This document shows, piece by piece, positions 13,401 to 25,400 of a stretch of DNA of 64,000 bases. The translations under genes were made by a program, and so were the position numbers. The notes under the pieces are model-generated. The model searched no databases. It saw only the letters and a list, made by a program, of their open reading frames with translations, and was not told the origin of the DNA. The stretch lies in the NCBI RefSeq assembly GCF_042477335.2, contig NC_091250.1, positions 58,225,384 through 58,289,383 of the forward strand, written 5' to 3'. This stretch comes from Ovis canadensis. Taxonomy: Eukaryota > Chordata > Mammalia > Artiodactyla > Bovidae. Each line of letters starts with the position of its first letter. Position 1 is the stretch's first letter.

Positions 13401-16400
13401 AAATTTTACCTGCAAATCTTGAATATTTTTTATTATTTCTAAGTACTGGATATTTTTTTGATACTACATAAATGTTACCTTTTCATTAATTATGTTTTCT
13501 CTTGGTTACGTTTCTGCATCCTAGCAGTACACTTCTGTGTATTAAACTACATTAAAAAAAAAAAAACTATATACATAGGAAACTAAGTTTTCCTATTTTT
13601 CTAATAATTTATCTGTAAATTACTTTAGCTTTTCTAATGTAAACAGTCACATCATTAGACAACAACTCAATTATTATTCCTAACGTACAGGTGAGAAAAT
13701 TGAGACACAGAAATGTTAAATATTGACATCAGGATCAAAGATAATTGCAGTCCTATGTTCACTGCAGTGTTACAACATTCCAGAGTCGGAAACAATCTAA
13801 ATGTCTCTTGATAGATGAATGGATGAAGAAAACGTGGTGTATACATACAATGACATATGTATTCAGCCTTAGAAAGCAAGAAGTCCTGTCACATACTACA
13901 ACATGAATGAACCTTGAGGATGTCATGTTAGATGAAATAAGTTAATCATGGAAGGAAAAGTACTGCATGGTTCCACTTATATAAGGTGTTTAAGAAGTCA
14001 AGCTCACAGAGACAGAAGGTAGAATGGTGGGGCCAGGGGGTGAGGGGAAGGGATACAGGAGGTGTCCGTTTCGTAGGTCTAGTTTCAGCCACGCAAAATG
14101 AAAAAGTTCTAAAGATCTGCTTGTATGATCTCCTCTTGTCTCTCAGCTGTCATCGCCAGTTACATATACACACACTTCCCATGTTCTTTGCCAGGTACAA
14201 ACCCAGCATACATATATAACTTGTATGTCCTTAATCACCATACAACACACTTAGAAATTGGTTAAGAGGGAAGATCTCATTATATGCAATTAAAAAAAGT
14301 TGAAAAAATTGCCCATGAAAACATTGGAAAAGCAGAACTGACATCCAAATCCACGTAGTCTGAACTGTGAATTTCTATGTGACACTGTTTGCTATGACGC
14401 ACATAGAAAATGATACGCAAATAAATACAATTTTATGTATTTCCTACTCGTATATTAAGAAGTTTTGTTTTTTTTATACTATTAGAATACTGTTTACTAA
14501 TGTTATATATGTAATCATTTACTTGAAATTAATAAGAGTTTAAGATTTTTAAATTCTTCATATTTACCATACCTAGGAAGTTTGTTTTTATATCTTATGG
14601 TTAAAATCTTTATAATTCCCATTTCCATAAACAGATAAAACAATTTTTAAAATCCTGTCAGAAAATGTTACTTCCTTCAGGTATATCAGAATTTTATACA
14701 TTTTTTAAATTCAATGTTTGTCATTATAACAGACATAACAAGTAGCACAAAATTCCCAAAGATAAAAAGACAAGCTCCATAAGTCATACATCCAGTTGTA
14801 AAATTATAATTCAGAACTTGAAGTATACTGCTGAATTATTTAAGTAACATTCAGGTTAGCGTTAATTAGCTAAAGAAAAAAAGCTTTAAAGAAACAGTTT
14901 TCATTTTACAGTTAATGAAACATATGAAATTACTTTTTAATACCAGTATATATTTTTTTTATTTTACTTTTTCACTTTGACTTACTGCTTGGCAGATGCT
15001 GGCATTTCTAGTTTGACTTATTCCTCCCACAAAGACCACACAGGTCAGAAAAATATGAAAGCACAAATTCACAAGCATGTGCCAGCCTTTGAGACTGATT
15101 CTAATTAAACTGTTGAAACAAAAGGGAAAAAATTAATAGTGGGGTTAATATACTTGAAGCTGGACATCTCCAAGTTAACATACCTAATTCATACAAGGCC
15201 AAATATAAATGTGTAAACATCTTATTAAAACATGCTATCACACACACATATAGGTTTTGAGAAATCCCTTAACACAATACAATTTCTTAACATTTAACTT
15301 TATACACTAAAAAAGACAAGTCAAATGGAACTACTACATCCATTTAGTAGTAGAACTACTACTACTAAAGGCTATACAAATTCTAAATAATAAGAAATAT
15401 GTCCGCTTTTGTTAGTTATGATGTCTTATGACAGATGGATTACTTTTTTGCTTCCCAGAAATTTCTGCAAGGTGCCAATCTCTATTTTTCCTGACCTACT
15501 AGGATAACACGGTCTAAACAACCAATGCATTTCCTCGTGGCCTTTCATAATGAAACGCTCAAGTCTTTCTTTTTCAAATCAAAATCTCCTTGTTTCTTAA
15601 CTAAATGTCAAGAAATGTCATATATGTACAGCTTAAAGAGGAAAATACATTCTAGCAAAACCTCTTGAAAGTGTATTTCTGCTTAGCAAATCCATTCAGT
15701 TCATTTTATCTTACCATAAAATAAAAATTTCTGTACCTTTGCCTCTAATTAACAAAAACCATATCGAACACTTAAATGCCACAAGCTTTCTTAAATGCCA
15801 TTTGTAAAAGAGACTATCACAACAGGCAAAAATTTATGAAAATAGAAATAATACCACAATCTGGTTCTGGAAGACACCTTTGTAGGTAACCAGGCTCCAC
15901 TTTACCTCACCCTCATGCCCCACTCCCCAACACACACTTCCCAGGTTCTTTGCCAGGTACAAACCCAGCAGGATGACTGGATGCTATAGAAGATGAGTTT
16001 ATTACCACGTGCACTTATTATTTATGTCTCGACTTGCATGACGAAGGCCTGGAGGTACTCTGAAGTAACTGCCCTTACTTTGGATGGACAGCATGGTATT
16101 AAATTAGGTATAAAATTAGGATAAAATTTTATACCTAATTAAATGTGAAACCGTGTCCATAGGTCTCTGCAGTCTCAGTTTCATCTCTTACCTGTGATGG
16201 TATATGTAACTGGCGATGACCACTAAGAGGCACAAGAGGAGAACAACAGCAGTCGTGTAGACCACAGGGTGCAGGAGATGGGCTGCCTGGGTATAGAGTT
16301 CGGATCCCGCCAGATCCTGAAGGGAGAATGAAAGCATTATTCTAGGAATGCTCCTCTGGACAGAGTTGTTGGGATTTTCTCAGGGGCTAAAATATACTGA

Positions 16401-19400
16401 TAAAGAGAACTCTGGCCCTTGGATCTCTTCATTGTATCCAAGGGCTGCTTCATGTTATTTCCCTCACCCATTACTATGCCCTCCTAGCTTGCACGGTGTT
16501 AACTACTCATGTAGTATGTATAGACACATGCACACATACACTCTTCTTACCAAAGACCATCTGCTTTATAAATGTGAACACTGACTCTCCTTTGAGGGTA
16601 GTGGAGAGGGAAAGCAGTGATTTAGAAGGTCAACCACAGACTTCAGCCTTTTTAATGCCCTTGGCTTCCGTGATGGTTCAGATGGTAAAGAATGCAGGAG
16701 ACCCAGGTTCGAATCCTCGGTCAGGAAGATCCCCTAGAGAAGGGCATGGCAACCCACTCCAGTATTCTTGCCTGGAGAATCCCATGAACAGAGAAGCCTG
16801 GTGGGCTACAGTCCATGGGGTTGCAAAGAGTCAGAAGTGACTGAGCGACTAACACTTGACTTTCACCCAACGTGTCACTCTGCACATTCACCAGCTAATA
16901 AGGTACAAGACAGCAGTATCTCCAAGTCAATAGAGCCTAACCTCCCACAGTCAAGTTCAACAAATGTGAATGGACCAGACACCGTGTGAAGGACAGGGAT
17001 GTAATGCTAACCCATGCTTCTTGCTCTTGAAGAGCTGAGAAGTCACAGGGTCCTCAGACACACAATGAGATCACAACAATGTTTGATCAACATAAGTGCA
17101 GCCATGTGACTGAGAGCTTAGAGATCAAATATCAGTAATAATAAATAAAGCAGATCACTCACAGAGCAATTATCATAAACCAGGCACTGTGCCAGCACCC
17201 TACACAGAATAACCTATAAACTAGGTATATTGTTACTCCCATTTTATAGCTTGAAAAACTGAGGCACAAAGAGGTTAAGGGCTGGGAAGATCCGATCTGA
17301 AACAGTTTGTGGCTGCCAAGGCTCTGCTCCCTAAAACAAAGCAGACAGTGACTTCCTAAAATGAAAACACTATTTACCTGAAGCCTTCATTCCTGACAAA
17401 GGACTGGGGCAGGCTTGGAAGATGTCTCTCCCGGACACCAAGCCAGACAACCAGGTTGTCAGGAGACAAAGCCGCAGATTCACCAGCTCCTATCACCAAG
17501 TTCTCTTTTCTAAACCGATTCTGAAAGCTACAACATGACAGCTGGGCGTGGGAAGGAGTTCACAGTGGGAGGCACCTCTAGTCAGGGAGTTATTAAGATT
17601 AATTCTTGAAACTAGAAAAACCGAGATGATGAATACAGGAAGGAATGGGTGACCGAGGACATTGAAGATGGCCCAACGGAAGAGGAGGACGGAAGGAAGC
17701 AGCACGTTTTCCTGGGAAGAATCAGTGGTCAACTGTGCATAGTAACACATCCAGAAAGATCTATCCGAACACCTTCACATGTCCCTCACATTAACAAATG
17801 ACTAACAGAGGCCACAAAGCCTGACAAAAGTCAGAGTTAATGAGAAACTGGAGGTACAACAGGGGAAATTCCACTCCAGCCCACAGTCAGGAGTCACAAG
17901 CGGGTTTTTCATCTACGTATTTGATAAATGCCAGCTGCGTGACCACCATGGCCAGGCACTATGCCAAGTACCAGGTATTCAGGGAAACATAGGATCTCTT
18001 GGGGGCTGACAGTCTATAAACTAAGACCTGAAAGGGAAAATACAAGACAGAAACCTACAGCCACCATTCTGAACAACATGTCCTTGTAAGATGCCCATGG
18101 TCTATTGTATACAGTTTCAACATATCAATACTTGCATTCTGCTAAAAATCCAGAATGTTAGAAGAGAAATTCAAAGAAGATCGGGGCAATGAGAGCCATT
18201 TAGACGCTGGCTGGAGTAGACATATTCTCCCTCATTTCTATGAAAAGCTTCTATTCCCATGGAGAATAAATAATTGAGGACAAACTTTCAGTGTCTAGGA
18301 TGTGGTCTCTTCACTCTTTCTGTGCACTGCCTGTTTTCCAATCCTTCAGGAAATGTTCAAAGAATACTTTGCCACCACTAGCCAAATGATCTGGGGCAGT
18401 TACCCCAGTAAAACGGAGACACCACAGTCATCTCATCTGGCAGGGTCTGGGGAAGGGGCAGAACCTGTGTATGCCTGCCTTCCACAGGCCTTTGCAGATA
18501 ATAACAAAACACAGGTGGCTGAATATTATCCAACAAAACATCAGACAAACTGCCAGTTCAGTTCAGTTGCTCAGTCATGTCCAACTCTCCGTGACCCCAT
18601 GAATTACAGCACACCAGGCCTACCTGTACATCACCAACTCCCAGAGTTCAAACTCATATCCATCGAATCAGTGATGCCATCCAGCCATCTCATCCTCTGT
18701 CGTCCCCTTCTCCTCCTGCCCCCAATCCATCCCAGCATCAGAGTCTTTTCCAATGAGTCAACTCTTTGCATGAGGTGGCCAAAGTACTGGAGTTTCAGCT
18801 TTATTATCATTCCTCCCAAGGAACACCCAGAGCTGATCTCCTTTAGAATGGACTGGTTGGATCTCCTTGCAGTCCAAGGGACTCTCGAGAGTCTTCTCCA
18901 ATACCACAGTTCAAAAGCATCAATTCTTCGGCACTCAGCTTTCTTCACAGCCGAACTCTCACATCCATACATGACCACTGGAAAAACCATAGCCTTGACT
19001 AGATGGACCTTTGTTGGCAAAGTAATGTCTCTGCTTTTGAATATGCTATCTAGGTTGGTCATAACTTTCCTTCAAAGGACTCAGCATTTTTTAATTTCAT
19101 GGCTACAGTCACCATCTGCAGTGATTTTGGAGCCCCAGAAATAAAGTCTGACACTGTTTCTACTGTTTCCCCATCTATTTCCCATGAAGTGATGGGACCA
19201 GACGCCAAGATCTTCGTTTTCTGAACATTGAGCTTTAAGCCAACTTTTTCACTCTCCTCTTTGACTTACATTTTTTACAATATTTATGGTTAAAACAATT
19301 CAGTTTTTTCAAAAGCTAATGAATGTGACATAGCATGAGCAGGACGCTGGATGTTGACACACAAGCTCCAGACTGTTAAAACTCCAAAGCAGTCCGGGAG

Positions 19401-22400
19401 GAAGGAGCAAGCACTACTGACTGTGGCACAGGGGCATTTTTGCTGTCATAACAAACAGACCTTTCCAAAGGAAAGAGAACCCCTGGCAGGGTGTGAAGAG
19501 CCAGAGAGTTAGGAGCTCAGGCTTGGCAGGCCAAAGGCAAAATTGAGGCTATTATGCAGGTACTTATTAACCACTTAAAATATAACCTTTAAAACTTGGA
19601 AACCACTTCTAGCTTTCCAGCATTTAGAACATCAAACAACCAAATGAGAGCTGACTGGAACAGGCCTGTGGATCAAATATTTGCCAGGGATTGCAGACGC
19701 CCTTCCTGGTGTAAAGGAGACAAATCAAGTTAATAAAAATTTGATCTTGTATCTTGATGACAAAATATAAGAGAATTTAAGGCCATATAAGACAACTGAG
19801 GAGATCAGGATAGGAAAAAAGTTAAGAGAAGTTAAAGACTAAATACAAAAGAGGTAAAGTAGAAATCTTAAGTCAAAATTATTTTCAATTATATCCATCA
19901 ACAAATAGAGGCTTTGTGATACTGTAACAAAAACATAGGTGAAAGGAGTCCACAAGTACAGATTTCCAAATATAGAATAAATGAAGCCCTGGTGATGCAA
20001 CGTTCAGCAAGGGACTACAGTTAATAATACAGAAGTTTGGAAGCTGCTCAAAGAGTAAAGCTAGTTTTTACCATAAGAGAAGAAAGCTGTAACTGCATAC
20101 TGATGGATGTTAACTAGACTTATTGTGCTGATCATTTTGTACTATACACAAATACTGAATCATGACATTGTATACCTGAAGCTAATGAAATGTTGTATGT
20201 CAATTATACCTCTACTGAAAAAAATCTACCTGTTCAGGGAGACACATATCAAGATTTCAATCTCTTTAATTTCACAGAAACCCATGATTCTTGCTTTTAT
20301 TCTCTTTTTATAAATCAAATCACTTCCATTACAAAAAAATTACCAAATACATTGTCCAAATGGCCACTAGGAGATACCCATGGAAGAAAAGTAAAAAGTG
20401 TCATTCACATTTGCAATACAGTGATACATAAATTGGTGCTTATTCAACCACAGTCTATCACTAAATGGTGATCTTAGTCACACTTATATATGGTGCAAAA
20501 TTTAAGAAAGGGCTTCCCAGGTAGCACTAGTGGTAAAGGACCCACTTGCCAAAGCAGGAGATATAAGAGACGTGTGTTCAATCCCTGGGTCAGGAAGATC
20601 CCCTGGAGGAGGGCATGGCAACCCACTCCAGTCTTCTTGCCTGGAGACTCCCATGGACAGAGGAGCCTGGTGGGCTACAGTCCATAGGATTGCAGAGTCG
20701 GACACAAATGAAGTGTTATTACTACTACTACTAAGTTTAAGAAAACAGGCCAGAAAACGGAAAGTAAAGTTCACCAAAATAAACTGCACCAATTCAGAGA
20801 ATATTAAAACACGTAAAAGTGTGTTAAAAACTGCAAAAGTACTTATTATTAAGGAACCAAATAAATGGAAGAAGAGCTTTTGAAATTTTTATTAACCTGA
20901 TAGAGATTCATACATTTACAATAGCTTTAGCCTGAAAATTACTAAACATAAAATCACTAGCAGTTTTAAATAATTCATTGGCATCACATCAATAATAACT
21001 ATAAATTCTATAAATTAATTATGGTTTAAACTCATCAAGATCTAAACAATGGAAGGAAGACCAAATGGAATGGAAGACCAAAGAAAAACATCTCAGTTTC
21101 CCTCTGTTTGTCAGAGTATAAGTATTTTTAAAAGAGTTTGACAATAAAATTTTAGAATAGATTTAAAATAAAAAATGTCTTTAAAAAAATTGACACCATG
21201 TCTCTTTCTTTTAACTTTTCCCCTAAGAAACAAGGAATAATTTCAAGATTTTAATCCTCCTAACACACACCATACACGAAAGTCAGTTCCAGTTGAATCA
21301 CAGACCTAAATGTGAAAGATAAAACATATTTAAAGCTTCTACCTGCCTCTTCAGAAACCTATATGCAGGTCAGGAAACAACAGTTAGAACTGGACATGGA
21401 ACAACAGACTGGTTCCAAATAGGAAAAGGAGGACGTCAAGGCTGTATGTTGTCACCCTGCTTATTTAACTTCTATGCAGAGTACATCATGAGAAATGCCA
21501 GACTGGAAGAAGCACAAGCTGGAATCAAGATTGCCGGGAGAAATATCAACAGCCTCAGATATGCAGATGATACCACCCTAATGGCAGAAAGTGAAGAGGA
21601 ACTAAAGGGCTTCTTGATGAAAGTGAAAGAGGAAAGTGAAAAAGTTGGCTTATAGCTCAACATTCAGAAAACGAAGATCATGGCATCTGGTCCCATCACT
21701 TCATGGGAAATAGATGGGGAAACAGTGGAACAGTGTCAGACATTATTTTGGGGGGCTCCAAAATCACTGCAGTTGGTGACTGTAGCCATGAAATTAAAAG
21801 ACACTTACTCCTTGGAAGAAAAGTTATGACCAACCTAGATAGCATATTCAAAAGCAGAGATATTACTTTGCCAACAAAGGTCCGTCTAGTCAAGGCTATG
21901 GTTTTTTCTGTGGTAATGTATGGATGGGAGAGTGGACTGTGAAGAAAGCTGAGTGCCGAAGAATTGATGCTTTTGAACTGTGGTATTGGAGAAGACTCTT
22001 GAGAGTCCCTTGGACTGCAAGGAGATCCAACCAGTCCGTTCTAAAGGAGATCAGCTCTGGGTGTTCCTTGGAAGGAATGATGTTAAAGCTGAAACTCCAG
22101 TACTTTGGCCACCTCATGCAGAGTTGACTCATTGGAAAAGACTATGATGCTGGGAGGGATTGGGGGCAGGAGGAAAGGGCGATGGGAGAGGATGAGATGG
22201 CTGGATGGCATCACTGATTCGATGGATATGAGTTTGAGTGAACTCTGGAAGTTGGTGATGGACAGGGAGGCCTGGCATGCTGCGATTCATGGCGTCACAA
22301 AGAGTCGGACATGACTGAGCAACTGAACTGAACTGAAGGCAAATAAAGGACAATAACTTCATAATTTGGCGGTAAGCAAAGACTTCTTAAATAGGACATA

Positions 22401-25400
22401 AAAACCACTAACTACTAAAAAAAATTTAGAAAAATTAGAAACTCTGCTTATAAAAAGACAACATTAAGAAAAAAAAGAAAAAAGGCATGCCCACAGACTA
22501 AATGTTTATGTCACCCAGCTAAAATTCACATGTTGAAACCTAACCTCCAATGTGATATTATCTTGAGTTGGTGCCTCTGAGAGGTGATTAGGTCATGAGG
22601 GTGGAGCCCTTATAAACAGAATTAGTGTCCTTTTATATATTTTTTTTAATTTTTATTTTTACTTTATTTTACTTCACAATACTATATTGGGTTTGCCATA
22701 CATTGACATGAATCCGCCCACAGGTGTAGGTGAGTTCCCAATCCTGAACCCCCCTCCCACCTCTCACCCCATGTCATCTCTCTGGATCATCCCCGTGCAC
22801 CAGCCCCAAGCATCCTGTATCCTGTTAGTGTCCTTTTATAAAAGAGATACCTGAGAGTTCCCCTGCCCCTTCCACCACAAGAGTATACAGAGAAAGGACA
22901 GCATTTATGAAGGAGGAAGCAGGGCTTCACTAGACGAAGAATCTGCTAGCTTCTTGATCATGGACTTAAGCCTCCAAAACTGTTGAGACCAGCTCGACTA
23001 GCAGGGGTTTTGAAAGTACGATACGGCAAGAGAATGAAAAACAAGACACAAGAATTTAGAGAAAAACAAAGATCAGGGGACCAATACTGCTCCAAGGTGA
23101 AGGTGCTGAAACTGAATCCAAGTCAGCTTTATTATACTTTCAGCTGTGAATGAAAGAATAAGCGGGGAGTTAAACTATAACTCATGAGGCCTTCAGGGCC
23201 AAAGAACAAAATGATTATTAACCATTGAGTAATTAGGAAACAGTAATCAATAACAAATCAGTCACTAAGACTAATATTTTTATCTATAGATTTTTCACCA
23301 GATACGTAAAACATGTGACTCTGAGACGCCAGCTGAGAAACAGTCTGGGGTCAGTTTTCTGACATCAGGATCATATCTTGTTTTCAAGATTATGAACTGT
23401 TCTCTCTGGACTTGTTCCAAGAGTCTCATGCCTTATAGCATCCAGTTTATCAATAATTATAAATTTCTTCTGCAGCCCTTGCCAGGGCCTGCTTTTTTTT
23501 AATTCTTCCTGTCTCCTACAAAAAGTATGGAAAAAAAATTTTTTTTCTTCTGTTTGTAAATGCCCTAGTCTTTGATATTCTGTTGTAGCAGCCTGAACTG
23601 ATTAAAACAAGTCATGAACTGGGAGAAGATTTTTGCAACACATAAATCTAACAAAGAGCTCCTATTCAGTTCATGAAGAATTCCTATAAGCCAGTAAGAT
23701 AACAATAGACAATCAAATTAAAAATCTGTAAGATTTGAGCAATAACTTCACAAAAGGGCTACCCAAACTGTAATACGAAAATGAAGAGGTACTCAATATT
23801 ATCAGTTACCAAAGAAAAACAAAATTTTTAAAAAAATTTTTATCTTATTTAAATTTTAAAAAATTTTAAAAACTGAAAAAACTTAAAAAATTAAAACCAC
23901 AATGATCTATCACAGCACAGCCACCAGAAGACCAAAACTAAAGATTGAAAATACCAAGCACTGGGAAGGATATAGAGCAATTAACACTCATCACTGGTGA
24001 GACTGTAAACCAATAAAACCAGTTTGATCAATTGCACGGCATTACTTCTCACAGCATACAGATGCCTACAACTTAGCAATTCCAATCCTGTATGCACACA
24101 TCCATCAAAAACACGTTCCTAAATTATTTTGTTGTTGTTGTTCAGTTACTCAGTCGTGTCTAACTCTTTGCAACCCCATGGACTGCAGCATGCCAAGCTT
24201 CCCTGTCCTTCACTATCTCCCAGAGTTTGCTCAAACTCATAATCATTGAGTCAATGACGCCATCCAACCATCTCATCCTCTGTCACCTCCTTCTCCTCCT
24301 GCCTTCAATCTTTCCCAGCATCAGGGTCTTTTCCAATGAGTTGCCTCTTCACATCAGGTGGCCAAAGTATTAGAGCTTCAGCTTCAGTCCTTCCAATGAA
24401 TATTCAGTGTTGATTTCCTTTAGGATTCACTGGTTTGATCTTCTTGCTATCCAAGGGACTCTCAAGAGACCTCTCCAGCACCACAGTTCAAAAATATTAT
24501 CAATTTTTTAGGACTCAGACTTCTTTATGATCCAACTGTCACATCCATACATGACTACTGGAAAAACCACAGCTTTGACTAGACAGACCTTTGTCAGCAA
24601 AGAGATGTCTCTGCTTTTTAATTCACTGTCCAGACTTGTCATAGCTTTCCTTCCAAAAAGCAAGTGTCTTTTAATTTCATGACTGCAGTCACCGTCTACA
24701 AATATTTACAACAGCTTTTTCTTGATATCTAGAACCTCACAACAACTCAAAAATTCATCAATGCACAAATTCTGATATGTTCATACTATAGCCTGTGTGT
24801 ATGCTAAGTCACTTCAGTTGTGTCTGACTCTGTGACTCCATGGACTATAGCCCACCAGGCTCCTCTGTCCACGAGATTTTCCAGGCAATAATACAGGAGT
24901 GGGTTGCTATGCCTTCCTCCTGGAGATCTTCCTGACCCAGGGACTGAACCCATGTCTCTTACATCTCCTGCATTGGCGGTCAGGTTCTTTTACCACTAGC
25001 ATCACCTGGGAAGCCCATAGAATGGCCTACTACGAAGGAAAAGAAAAAAACAATAACCTGCTACCACATGTAAAAACAAAGATGAATATCACAGACACAA
25101 TGATGGGAAAGAAACCAGACGCAAAGAGTGCAAGCTGTACAATTCCAATTATATAGAATTAAAGAGCAGATGAAACTTATCTAGTGATACACATCAGAAG
25201 GCTATTTCTTCGAATGACAGTGAAAATTTACTAGAAAGAAACATATCGGAGCTTCTGAGTGCTCAAATAAAAGCCTTTTACCTTGATGGCAGCTAAACAT
25301 GTAGGTTTACAGGTAAAAATATCATTAAACTATATAGTTAAGATCTGTGAACATCGATCAATAGCTCAATTTAATGAAAGAAGGAAAAGTTTTGGTTTCC

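Larger units (their letters stand above)
5869..14985 (-). other. ADGRA3 intron, 9.1 kb, repeat-rich
   Basis: Carries Bov-tA SINEs, a CHR SINE, a BovB tail, MIR fragments and two blocks of old L1. Nothing recognised in 7000-7670, 7810-8435, 8650-9075, 9540-10170, 10520-11040 and 14290-14985. Confidence 0.85.
22490..23615 (+). mobile_element. MLT1/MaLR-type old LTR broken by two later insertions
   Basis: Pieces at 22490-22637, 22841-22980 and 23521-23615 line up in order with a MaLR LTR: acctaacctccaatgtgata, ggtgattaggtcatgagggt, catggacttaagcctccaaa, then ttctgttgtagcagcctgaa. The intervening blocks are a ruminant L1 tail and a solo LTR. Family name is from memory. Confidence 0.75.
23617..25360 (+). 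mobile_element. old L1 LINE fragment, broken by BovB and a SINE
   Basis: Starts with L1 ORF2-end text (gaactgggagaagatttttg, caaagagctcctattcagtt), continues through 24130, resumes at 24702-24795 (actcaaaaattcatcaatgc) and again at 25017 (gaatggcctactacgaagga). The two gaps are later insertions. Confidence 0.75.

Noticed and set aside
14128..14169. Exon-like sequence on the forward strand as a duplicated ADGRA3 exon or second gene
   Set aside because: Only about 40 nt match, with no splice sites and a 2-nt gap. It is described as a composite insertion instead.
18302..19144. 280-codon open frame on the forward strand, the second longest in the window
   Set aside because: From about 18554 on it is the antisense strand of a BovB element, and it has no homology, splice or start context of its own. 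The same applies to the forward frame at 4404-4838.
21446..22314. Reverse transcriptase-like frames as possible host gene or active element
   Set aside because: They are pieces of a 5'-truncated BovB with stops and frame changes. Likewise at 26026-26756 and 37112-37760.
22638..22824. C-rich block as a promoter or CpG island
   Set aside because: Few CpG; it is the reverse of an L1 3' UTR polypurine tract with a target-site duplication.
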